From Plantibacter flavus (GTDB lineage: Bacteria > Actinomycetota > Actinomycetes > Actinomycetales > Microbacteriaceae), in assembly GCF_002024505.1 (NCBI RefSeq), contig NZ_CP019402.1, positions 1,488,001 through 1,552,000 of the forward strand: 64,000 nt of DNA, in the 5' to 3' direction. Below the pieces are notes generated by a model. That model was not told where the DNA came from. It did no database searches and was given only the letters and a program-made list of their open reading frames with translations. Numbering within the stretch: the stretch's first letter is position 1; every line of letters begins with the position of its first letter. Below are positions 1-7,345 of the stretch, one piece after another. Position numbers and translations under genes: made by a program.

Positions 1-1026
1 GGGCGGCGCCGGCGTGGCGGGCGCGGCCGATGCATCGCCGAACGTCAGGGTGATCGCCCTACTCGCCCCGCTCGTGTTGCCGGCGGCATCCTGCTGGATC
101 GCGAGGACGACGTGCGCGCCCGCAGGCACGCCACCGCCCGAGCAGCTCCAGGCGCCACCGGTGACGACCGCCGTGCAGACCGACGTCGAGTCGGCGAAGA
201 CCGTGACGGTCGCGCCTTCCTCGCCGGTGCCGGCGTAGCTCGCCGCCGAGATCGGCATCGCCTGTCCTGCCGTCGGCGAGGACATCACGGGCGGGGCCGG
301 AGCGTCGCGGTCGACGGTGAGCACGACCGGGGCGGACGCGTCGGAGCGCTCACTGCCGCTGAACGACGCCTGCTGCGTCGCCGTCACGGAGAGGTCGCCG
401 GACGGAAGCGGCTCGCCCAGCACGCAGAACCAACTTCCGGAGCTGTCCGCCGCGAAACTGCAGGTGGCACCGGAGTCGGCACGGACCGTGACCGTCGCCC
501 CGGGGTAGGCGGTGCCGCGGACGCCGCCGTTGCTCGGCGTCCCCGCGGTGATGGTGGGCGGGCCGAGCGCGGAAACGGAGATCTGAGCGGAGAGCGTCTC
601 CGGACCGCCGACCTCGACGGCGGTGATGAGCAGTCCGCCGCCGTCGGGCAGGTCGATCGTGCAGGACCAGTCGGTGCCGTCGTCCTGCGGCAGGATGCAG
701 ACCGGCTCGAGACCGTCGCCGACCTGCAGCTGGACACCCGTGCCGGCGTCCTTCGTCCCGGTGACCGTGGTGCTGCCGCTGCCGATGAAGGAACCGGAAT
801 CGGGACTCGTGATGGTCGGCCCGTCGAGGGGCGGTGGAGTCGGCGTCGCCGCGCTCTCACTCGGGGTGGGGAGCGGCTCGGGCGTCGCGGATGCAGGACC
901 CGCAATGGTCGTCGTCCAGAGTCCGGCCGAGAGGAAGACGGCGAGAAGGATCGCGGCGCGTCCGATCGAGCGATTCGATCGGACTCCTGTTCCTGCGCGC
1001 GCGTGTTCCCCGGTCACCGTCTCCAT
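1..1026 (-). CDS. Secreted Ig-like repeat protein (C-terminus beyond window)
   Basis: The frame is open from an ATG at 1026 to the left edge, giving 342 residues with no stop, so the C-terminus is missing. A basic N-terminus and a hydrophobic stretch (about residues 22-45) ending near ASA look like a signal peptide; a Pro/Ser/Thr-rich linker follows (49-68). Three repeats then follow, at about 70-155, 156-240 and 243-330. Each carries one Cys (110, 189, 284) and a W-x-C motif about 10 residues later (120-122, 199-201, 293-295), suggesting one disulfide per Ig/bacterial-Ig domain. A cell-surface or secreted adhesive/structural role is inferred; the anchoring end lies outside the window. It is divergent from the TetR operon. 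Confidence 0.8.
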   Translation of the reverse strand, partial: METVTGEHARAGTGVRSNRSIGRAAILLAVFLSAGLWTTTIAGPASATPEPLPTPSESAATPTPPPLDGPTITSPDSGSFIGSGSTTVTGTKDAGTGVQLQVGDGLEPVCILPQDDGTDWSCTIDLPDGGGLLITAVEVGGPETLSAQISVSALGPPTITAGTPSNGGVRGTAYPGATVTVRADSGATCSFAADSSGSWFCVLGEPLPSGDLSVTATQQASFSGSERSDASAPVVLTVDRDAPAPPVMSSPTAGQAMPISAASYAGTGEEGATVTVFADSTSVCTAVVTGGAWSCSGGGVPAGAHVVLAIQQDAAGNTSGASRAITLTFGDASAAPATPAPP

Positions 1027-1147
1027 TCCCCCAAGATCACCGCGGGAAGTCAACCTCCCGCGCCAGATCGGGTCACATTCCAGGCCGATCCGCACGGAAA
1101 AATCGTCGCGACAGGTGCGCTCGGGCCGGCGGTCCGCCATACTGGCG

Positions 1148-1171
1148 CGACTGGGTCATCCGTCCCAGTCG
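1148..1171. promoter_or_regulatory. Inverted repeat, candidate TetR operator
   Basis: Perfect 8-bp arms CGACTGGG (1148-1155) and CCCAGTCG (1164-1171) are separated by 8 nt. The site lies about 50 nt upstream of the TetR-family gene, in the divergent region shared with the Ig-repeat gene. TetR-family regulators usually bind such palindromes next to their own gene. Function is inferred. Confidence 0.45.
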
Positions 1172-1223
1172 AGTCGACCGCGATGGAGCGGCACGACCCG
1201 CAGGCGCCCCGGGAAGGGTTGCG

Positions 1224-1853
1224 ATGCCGAGGATCTCCGTTGTCGACCGACGAGCCGAGCTGATCAGGGCCGCCCTCCGCGTCGTCGCAGCCGAGGGCGT
1301 CGCGGCCGCCACGACCCGGGCCATCGTGGCCGAGGCCGGGATGTCGCTCGCCAGCTTCCACTACGCCTTCGCCTCCCGCGACGAGCTCCTCGCCGAACTG
1401 GTCGCACACGTCGTCGAGCATGAACGCGTCGTCCTCGACGTCGGCGAGCTGCTGACGGACACTGAGGCCGGTCAGGAGCATCCGCCCACCCTCGAGGCCG
1501 TCGTCCGTGCCGGCCTCGAACGCTACGTCGACCTCCTCCGCGCCGATCCGGCTCGGGAGGCGGCGATGCAGGAGCTCAGCGCCTACGCGATGCGGATGCC
1601 GGGCCTCGAGCACCTCGCGCTCGAGCAGTACCGGCGGTACGAGGAGCTCGCGTGTGAGGCGCTCGCGCTCGCCGCAACGGTCAGCGGCAGCACCTGGACC
1701 CAGCCGGTCGACGAGATCGCGCGGACCGTCATCGCCTTCACCGACGGGCTGACACTCGGCTGGCTGGTGCGACGCGACGATGCCGAGGCCCGGCGACTCG
1801 TCGGGACGGTGGCGCACCTCGTCGCAACCCTCGCCGAACCGGGGCCGGGATGA
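1224..1853 (+). CDS. TetR/AcrR family transcriptional regulator
   Basis: A 209-residue protein of typical TetR size. An N-terminal helix-turn-helix (about residues 10-56) contains the expected A-x-x-x-F-x-x-x-G-like core followed by TTRAIVAEAGMSLASFHYAF; the helical C-terminal part is the ligand/dimer domain. The ATG at 1224 follows GGGAAGGG. Its last codons overlap the ATG of the MFS gene (ATGA, 1850-1853), so it is translated with the three downstream genes and probably represses its own operon in response to a substrate or product of it. The ligand is unknown. Confidence 0.92.
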   Translation: MPRISVVDRRAELIRAALRVVAAEGVAAATTRAIVAEAGMSLASFHYAFASRDELLAELVAHVVEHERVVLDVGELLTDTEAGQEHPPTLEAVVRAGLERYVDLLRADPAREAAMQELSAYAMRMPGLEHLALEQYRRYEELACEALALAATVSGSTWTQPVDEIARTVIAFTDGLTLGWLVRRDDAEARRLVGTVAHLVATLAEPGPG

Positions 1854-3106
1854 GCGGCCTCGGCACCGCAGCAGTCGACCACTCGGCAGACCGACGGGTC
1901 ACCGGGCGCTGGGTCGCCGCCTTCGCGGTCGCCTGGCTGGGCGTGTGGATGGCCCAGCTCGCCCCGCTGCAGCTCCTCCTGCCCGCGCAGATCGACGCGA
2001 CGCTCGCTCCCGAGCACTGGGTGGACAGCGTCGTCGCCTTCGGGGTCGTCGCCGGGGCGGCCGGACTCTGCTCGATCATCGTGTATCCGCTGACGGGCGC
2101 CCTGTCCGACCGCACCCGGTCGCGGTTCGGGAGACGCCGCCCGTGGATCGCAGGTGGTGCGCTCGTCTTCGCCCTGGGGCTCGTCCTCCTCGGCCTCCAG
2201 ACCGGCATCGTCGGCATCGGCGTCTGCTGGTGCCTCGCCATCATCGGCTTCTGCATCCTGGGAGCGGCGCTCACCGCGACCATCTCCGATCAGGTGCCCG
2301 TCGGACAGCGCGGCTTCGTCTCGGGTTGGATCTCCGCTCCGCAGGCCGTCGGGGTCATCCTCGGCATCGCCCTCCTGCTCCTGCTCGGCACCCGGATGGC
2401 CGTCGGGTACCTGGCACTCGCCGTCCTCCTCATCGTGCTCGTCGTACCGTTCCTCCGGCTGCCCGATCCACTCCCGACGGGTGATCGACCCGTGACGCTC
2501 ACCGTGCACGCGCTCCTGGAGAGCCTCTGGATCTCACCGCGACGGCACCCCGACTTCGCCTGGACCATGCTCAGCCGCGTCCTCGTGAACCTCGGCAACG
2601 CCTTCAGCACCTCGCTGCTCTTCTACTTCCTGCTCTTCGGGCTGGGGGACGCCGACGCCGAGACCGACCTGCTGCTGGTCACGATCGTCTACACGGTGTT
2701 CGTCGTCGGGTCCTCGATCCTGCTCGGCCGTCTGTCCGACCGCATCGGACGACGACGCGTCTTCGTCGTCGCGGCCTCCGCCTCACAGGCGCTCGCCGCA
2801 CTCCTGCTCGCGATCTGGCCCTCACTGCCGATGGGGTTCGTCTCGGCGGCACTGATCGGGCTCGGCTACGGCTGTTTCATGTCGGTCGACCAGGCGCTGG
2901 CGACGCAGGTCCTGCCGGACCCGGCGTCGCACGGCAAGGACCTCGGCATCATGAACATCGCCCAGGCGGTGCCGCAGGCGGTCGCCCCGCTCATCGGCGC
3001 GTGCCTCGTCGCCTGGCTCGGCGGATTCGCCGGCCTCTACCTCGTCTCCGCGGCCTGCGCCGTCGCAGGGGCGGTCGCTGTCACCCGAGTACGAGGAGTG
3101 CGCTGA
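1850..3106 (+). CDS. MFS transporter (GPH/SLC45-like)
   Basis: A 418-residue integral membrane protein with about 12 hydrophobic segments in two halves. The MFS loop 2-3 motif is at residues 83-99 (GALSDRTRSRFGRRRPW) and its second-half counterpart at 292-303 (GRLSDRIGRRR). The SDRTRSRFGRRRPW form is typical of glycoside/sugar-type (GPH/SLC45) and related actinobacterial carriers, but the substrate cannot be read from sequence. It overlaps the regulator upstream by 4 nt (ATGA) and the PLP enzyme downstream by 1 nt, so uptake or efflux is probably linked to the metabolite handled by the next two genes. Confidence 0.92.
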   Translation: MSGLGTAAVDHSADRRVTGRWVAAFAVAWLGVWMAQLAPLQLLLPAQIDATLAPEHWVDSVVAFGVVAGAAGLCSIIVYPLTGALSDRTRSRFGRRRPWIAGGALVFALGLVLLGLQTGIVGIGVCWCLAIIGFCILGAALTATISDQVPVGQRGFVSGWISAPQAVGVILGIALLLLLGTRMAVGYLALAVLLIVLVVPFLRLPDPLPTGDRPVTLTVHALLESLWISPRRHPDFAWTMLSRVLVNLGNAFSTSLLFYFLLFGLGDADAETDLLLVTIVYTVFVVGSSILLGRLSDRIGRRRVFVVAASASQALAALLLAIWPSLPMGFVSAALIGLGYGCFMSVDQALATQVLPDPASHGKDLGIMNIAQAVPQAVAPLIGACLVAWLGGFAGLYLVSAACAVAGAVAVTRVRGVR

Positions 3107-4350
3107 TGACCATCGAACTGACCGCCGGCGGCCGGGTGTCCGAGCCGATGCCCTGGCTCGACCCGAGACGGTACTGGGGCGGTATCGAGCGGGCCGTCTC
3201 GGACGTCGACTCGCCCGTCGCCGTCCTGCATCTCGGAGCCCTCCGCCACAACACGCACGACATGCTCCGACGTGCCGCGGGGAAACCGATCCGCATCGCC
3301 AGCAAGTCCATCCGCGTGCGAGCGGTGATCGACGCGCTCCTCAGACAACCCGGGTACGCCGGTGTGCTGGCCTACTCCCTGTCCGAGGCGCTCTGGTTGT
3401 CCGAGACGGTGGACGACATCGTGGTCGGTTACCCGACAGCGGAGCGCGGTGCCATCGCACGGCTGGCAGCCGACGAACGTGCGGCCTCGCGGGTCACCCT
3501 CATGATCGACTCCCTCGACCACCTCGACCTCGTCGACGCGGTGACACCACCGGAGCGACGCGCGCGGATCCGCGTGTGCATCGAGCTCGACGCCTCCTTC
3601 CGTGCACCCGCCCTCGGCCACGTCGGTGTCCGCCGCTCGCCCCTGCGCACGCCGGACGAGGTCCGGGCTCTCGCCGAGGCGGTCGTCGCCCGACCCGGCT
3701 TCAGCCTGGTCGGGATCATGGCCTATGAGGCGCAGATCGCCGGGCAGGGGGACGACCTCGCGGGGCGACCGGCGTGGTCGGCTGCGCTCCGCGCGATCCA
3801 GCGACGCTCGTGGGCCGAACTCCGGGAACGTCGTGCCGCCGTGGTCGAGGAGGTCCGAGCGGTCGCGGATCTGGAGTTCGTCAACGGCGGCGGGACGGGA
3901 TCCCTGGAGCTGACCGCGTCCGACGACTCGGTGACCGAGATCGCCGCGGGGAGTGGCGTCTTCGGCGGGCACCTCTTCGACCACTACCGGGCGTTCACGC
4001 CGGCACCGGCTGCGGCGTTCGGTCTGTCGGTCGTCCGGAAGCCGTCGCCGGAACTGGCGACGATCCTCGGCGGCGGATGGGTCGCCTCCGGTCCGCCGGG
4101 GCTCGACCGCCTCCCGCTCATCGCGTGGCCGGAGGGCCTCGAGATGCTCCCGCGCGAGATGGCCGGCGAAGTGCAGACGCCGGTCGCCGGGGCTGCGGCG
4201 GCGTCGCTCAGGCTCGGCGACCGCGTCTGGTTGCGGCACACGAAGTCCGGGGAGCTCAGTGAACGGGTGGACGCCTTCCACGTGGTCGGCGACGACGGGG
4301 TGGAAGCCGTCCTACCGACGTACCGCGGCGAAGGGCAGGGGTTCGTCTGA
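3106..4350 (+). CDS. Amino-acid deaminase/aldolase, alanine-racemase fold (PLP)
   Basis: A 414-residue protein of the D-threonine aldolase/amino-acid deaminase group with an alanine-racemase-like TIM barrel. The probable PLP lysine is K67 in IASKSIR; the C-terminal beta domain contains LRHTKSGELSERVDAFHVV, where D-threonine aldolase relatives place metal-binding residues. The chosen ATG at 3106 has GAGGAG 8 nt upstream and overlaps the MFS stop (TGATG). The exact reaction (D-threonine/D-serine type cleavage or deamination) is not determined. Its coupling to an FAD lactone/alditol oxidase gene downstream is a recurrent actinobacterial neighbourhood and suggests one pathway. Confidence 0.85.
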   Translation: MTIELTAGGRVSEPMPWLDPRRYWGGIERAVSDVDSPVAVLHLGALRHNTHDMLRRAAGKPIRIASKSIRVRAVIDALLRQPGYAGVLAYSLSEALWLSETVDDIVVGYPTAERGAIARLAADERAASRVTLMIDSLDHLDLVDAVTPPERRARIRVCIELDASFRAPALGHVGVRRSPLRTPDEVRALAEAVVARPGFSLVGIMAYEAQIAGQGDDLAGRPAWSAALRAIQRRSWAELRERRAAVVEEVRAVADLEFVNGGGTGSLELTASDDSVTEIAAGSGVFGGHLFDHYRAFTPAPAAAFGLSVVRKPSPELATILGGGWVASGPPGLDRLPLIAWPEGLEMLPREMAGEVQTPVAGAAAASLRLGDRVWLRHTKSGELSERVDAFHVVGDDGVEAVLPTYRGEGQGFV

Positions 4351-5660
4351 TGGGCAGGGCGACGGCGTGGACGAACTGGGCGCGCACCGAGCGGGCGTGG
4401 CCCGTGCGGGTCGAGCGGCCCGACTCGGTCGGCGCGGTGCAGCGCCTCGTGCGTGCAGCGGCGGGAGCGGGCCTCCCGATCAAGGCGGTCGGAGCCGGAC
4501 ACAGCTTCACCGGGATCGCCGTGGCGCCCGGTGTGCTGCTCGAGCTCGACGCCCTGAGTGGACTGATCAGGGTCGATCGGGAACGCAGCCGGGTGACCCT
4601 CCGCGCCGGCACGCGCCTCCACGACGTCCCGCGTCTCCTCGAACCGTTCGGTCTCGCCATGCCGAACCTCGGCGACATCGACCGGCAGTCCGTCGCCGGC
4701 GCGATCTCCACCGGCACGCACGGGACCGGGATGGCGTTCGGCGGCATCGCGACGCAGGTCGTCGGGGTGACGATGGTGACGGCGGACGGCGAGCTGCTGA
4801 CGTCGGACGCCGAGCAGGAACCAGGGCTCCTCCCGGCGCTGGCGCTCGGGCTCGGGGCGCTCGGGATCCTCGTCGAGGTGACGCTGCAGTGCGTCCCGGC
4901 GTTCGTGCTGCACGCGGTGGAACGGCCGGAGTCGCTCGACGAGCTGCTGCCCGTGCTGCTCGACCGGGCCGCCGCCGTCGACCACTTCGAGTTCTACTGG
5001 TTCCCGCACACCGCGACCGCCCTGACCAAGACGAACTACCGGTTGCCGGGTGATGCGCCCACGCAGCCACTCCGCCCGGTCGCGAAGTGGATCGACGACA
5101 CGCTCCTCGCCAACGGGGTCTACCGGGTCCTCTGCAACACGGGCGTCGCCGCGCCGGCCATCGTCCCGCGCGTGAACCGGCTCGCGGACCGCCTCGTCGG
5201 CGACCGAGAGTTCACCGATCGGTCGCCGCGGGTGTTCACCACGAGCCGCACGGTGCGGTTCGTGGAGATGGAGTACGCGGTGCCGCTCGAGCACCTCCCG
5301 ACCGCGTTCGCCCGGATCCGCACGCTCATCGAGGAGCGGGGGTGGCGGATCTCCTTCCCCATCGAGGTCCGGGTCGCAGCGGCGGACGAGCTGTGGCTCT
5401 CCACCGCATCAGGACGCGCGACCGGATACGTCGCCGTGCATCGCTTCTTCCGCGAGGACCCGGGGGAGTACTTCCGCGCCGTCGAGGCGATCATGATCGA
5501 GCTGGGCGGTCGGCCCCACTGGGGCAAACTGCACGGCCGTGACGCATCGTCCCTGCGTGGCGCCTATCCTCGCTTCGACGAGTTCATCCGCCTCCGCGAC
5601 CACCTCGACCCCGGCCGCCTGTTCGGGAACCGGTACCTCGCCCGCGTCCTCGGCGAGTGA
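4350..5660 (+). CDS. D-arabinono-1,4-lactone oxidase family FAD enzyme
   Basis: A 436-residue VAO-type flavoprotein: FAD-binding PCMH domain (about 15-180) and ALO C-terminal domain. GAGHSF at 48-53 contains the His (51) that often carries FAD covalently; GAISTGTHGTG follows near 116-126, and the substrate-domain signature HWGKLHG is at 390-396. Overall it resembles the mycobacterial L-gulono-1,4-lactone dehydrogenase (Rv1771) and sugar-lactone/alditol oxidases. It would oxidise a lactone or polyol; specificity is open. The ATG shares one base with the preceding stop (TGATG). It is the last gene of the four-gene TetR-MFS-PLP-oxidase cassette. Confidence 0.88.
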   Translation: MGRATAWTNWARTERAWPVRVERPDSVGAVQRLVRAAAGAGLPIKAVGAGHSFTGIAVAPGVLLELDALSGLIRVDRERSRVTLRAGTRLHDVPRLLEPFGLAMPNLGDIDRQSVAGAISTGTHGTGMAFGGIATQVVGVTMVTADGELLTSDAEQEPGLLPALALGLGALGILVEVTLQCVPAFVLHAVERPESLDELLPVLLDRAAAVDHFEFYWFPHTATALTKTNYRLPGDAPTQPLRPVAKWIDDTLLANGVYRVLCNTGVAAPAIVPRVNRLADRLVGDREFTDRSPRVFTTSRTVRFVEMEYAVPLEHLPTAFARIRTLIEERGWRISFPIEVRVAAADELWLSTASGRATGYVAVHRFFREDPGEYFRAVEAIMIELGGRPHWGKLHGRDASSLRGAYPRFDEFIRLRDHLDPGRLFGNRYLARVLGE

Positions 5661-5691
5661 CAGCCGGCCGGGAGTCCGGTGCGTCCGCGCT

Positions 5692-5710
5692 GCACGCCTG
5701 CTGCGTGCTT
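5692..5710 (+). terminator. Weak hairpin after the lactone-oxidase operon
   Basis: GCACGC (5692-5697) pairs with GCGTGC (5703-5708) over a 5-nt loop, followed by TT. It lies 32 nt after the oxidase stop and upstream of the lemA promoter. A short stem; termination is tentative. Confidence 0.35.
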
Positions 5711-5745
5711 CCTCCGAACTCCCCAAGGGCACCGGCGGGTCGCAG

Positions 5746-5751
5746 GTAGAA
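5746..5751 (+). promoter_or_regulatory. Putative -10 element of lemA-htpX
   Basis: TAGAAT lies about 45 nt upstream of the lemA start, in a 134-nt gene-free stretch. No convincing -35 is visible. An AAGGAG ribosome binding site follows just before the ATG, so this transcript has a short leader. Confidence 0.45.
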
Positions 5752-5794
5752 TGGGCAGACCCGCTCTCCATCGACTCACAAGGAGCCCATCCTC

Positions 5795-6361
5795 ATGGAA
5801 TGGCTGATCCCAGTCCTCATCGTCGTCGCCCTGGTCGTCATCGTCGGCATCTACTTCTGGGTGACGTACAACTCGCTCGTGACGCTGAACGTGCGAGTCG
5901 AGGAGGCGTGGAGCGACATCACCGTCCAGCTGAAGCGGCGCGCCGACCTGATCCCGAACCTCATCGAGGCGGTCAAGGGGTACGCGGCGCACGAGAAGGC
6001 GGTGTTCGAGAACGTGACGAAGGCTCGTGCCGAAACGCTCACCGCCCAGGGACCGGCGGCCGTGAGTGAGGCCGAGACCCACATGCAGCAGGCGCTGAAG
6101 AGCATCTTCGCCGTCGCGGAGGCCTACCCGCAGCTCCAGGCGAGCCAGAACTTCCTCCAGCTCCAGTCCGAGATCGTCGACACCGAGGACAAGATCCAGG
6201 CCTCGCGCCGCTTCTACAACGGCGGTGTCCGGGAGCTGAACACCAAGGTCAAGGTGTTCCCGAACAACCTGTTCGCCAAGGGCCTCGGGTTCTCGGAGCA
6301 CGACTTCTTCGAGGTCACCGACAACGCGGCGATCGCCGAACCGCCGCGCGTCCAGTTCTGA
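5795..6361 (+). CDS. LemA family membrane protein
   Basis: A 188-residue LemA protein: one N-terminal membrane helix (about 4-24), then a long helical bundle with the family hallmark YNSLVTLNVRVEEAW and LKRRADLIPNLIEAVKGYA. The ATG follows AAGGAGCC. LemA proteins are membrane-anchored with an extracytoplasmic helical domain and no assigned catalysis; in many bacteria they are paired with M48 proteases of the HtpX type, exactly as here (htpX starts 19 nt downstream), implying a shared envelope quality-control role. Confidence 0.95.
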   Translation: MEWLIPVLIVVALVVIVGIYFWVTYNSLVTLNVRVEEAWSDITVQLKRRADLIPNLIEAVKGYAAHEKAVFENVTKARAETLTAQGPAAVSEAETHMQQALKSIFAVAEAYPQLQASQNFLQLQSEIVDTEDKIQASRRFYNGGVRELNTKVKVFPNNLFAKGLGFSEHDFFEVTDNAAIAEPPRVQF

Positions 6362-6380
6362 CGTGCGGTAGCGCAGTCCC

Positions 6381-7265
6381 ATGTACCGCGCCATCGCCAG
6401 GAACAAGCTCAACACGGTCCTGATCTTCGTCGTCTTCCTGGTCATCATCGGCGGCCTCGGTTGGCTCGCGGGGTATCTCTACCAGAACCTGACGATCACG
6501 ATCGTGGTCCTCGTCGTGGCCGTCGTGTACGCGGTGATCCAGTACTTCTTCGCGGGGCGGCAGGCCATCGCGATGACCGGAGCGCAGCGCATCGAGCTGG
6601 CCGACAACCCGAGGCTGTACCGCATCGTCGAGAACCTCGCGATCACGACCGGGACGCCGATGCCCGAGGTGTACCTCATCGCCGACCCGGCACCCAATGC
6701 GTTCGCGACGGGTCGCGACCCCCAGCACGCGATGGTGGCTGCGACGACCGGCCTCCTCGAGATCCTCAACGACGCCGAGCTGGAGGGGGTCATGGCCCAC
6801 GAGCTCGGTCACGTCCGCAACTACGACATCCGCGTGTCCATGGTCGTCTTCGGCCTCGTCGTCGCGATCGGGTTCCTCTCCGACATGCTCCTCCGGATGA
6901 CGATCTGGGGAGGCGGCAACCGGAACAACAACAACGGCGGCAACCCCGTGATGCTCATCATCGGCATCGTGGCGATGCTCGTGGCGCCGCTGCTCGCGAC
7001 GCTCGTCCAGCTGTCCATCTCGCGGCAGCGTGAGTACCTCGCCGACGCGACGGGGGCCCTCACGACCCGTCATCCGGAAGCGCTCGCGAGCGCGCTGGGG
7101 AAGCTCGCCGCGTACGGTCGACCGATGGCGAAGCAGAACTCGTCCATGGCGCACCTCTGGATCTCCGACCCGTTGAAGCCCGGCGCGGTCGCCCGCTTGT
7201 TCAGCACCCACCCGCCGCTCGTCGAACGGATCAAGCGCCTGAGCACCATCGGCGGCGGCTTCTAG
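6381..7265 (+). CDS. htpX: M48 zinc metalloprotease HtpX
   Basis: A 294-residue membrane protease. Two N-terminal membrane helices (about 12-32 and 38-57) precede the catalytic site HELGH at 140-144; the third zinc ligand is probably E218 in SRQREYLAD. Two further hydrophobic segments (155-173, 189-210) bracket an Asn/Gly-rich loop. HtpX degrades damaged or misfolded membrane proteins. It is separated from lemA by 19 nt and is probably cotranscribed. A strong hairpin ends the unit. Confidence 0.95.
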   Translation: MYRAIARNKLNTVLIFVVFLVIIGGLGWLAGYLYQNLTITIVVLVVAVVYAVIQYFFAGRQAIAMTGAQRIELADNPRLYRIVENLAITTGTPMPEVYLIADPAPNAFATGRDPQHAMVAATTGLLEILNDAELEGVMAHELGHVRNYDIRVSMVVFGLVVAIGFLSDMLLRMTIWGGGNRNNNNGGNPVMLIIGIVAMLVAPLLATLVQLSISRQREYLADATGALTTRHPEALASALGKLAAYGRPMAKQNSSMAHLWISDPLKPGAVARLFSTHPPLVERIKRLSTIGGGF

Positions 7266-7292
7266 GCGAGGACATCCCGGTCCCGGATACAC

Positions 7293-7326
7293 GAATGGGG
7301 CGGCACCCGGAGGTGCCGCCCCATTC
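7293..7326. terminator. Bidirectional terminator between htpX and the Q/P-rich gene
   Basis: A perfect 15-bp stem (7293-7307 with 7312-7326) and a 4-nt loop lie between two convergent genes, 27 nt after the htpX stop and 19 nt after the opposing stop. There is no long T tract, but the stem is very stable. Confidence 0.8.
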
Positions 7327-7345
7327 GGCGTTCAGGCGAGAACCG

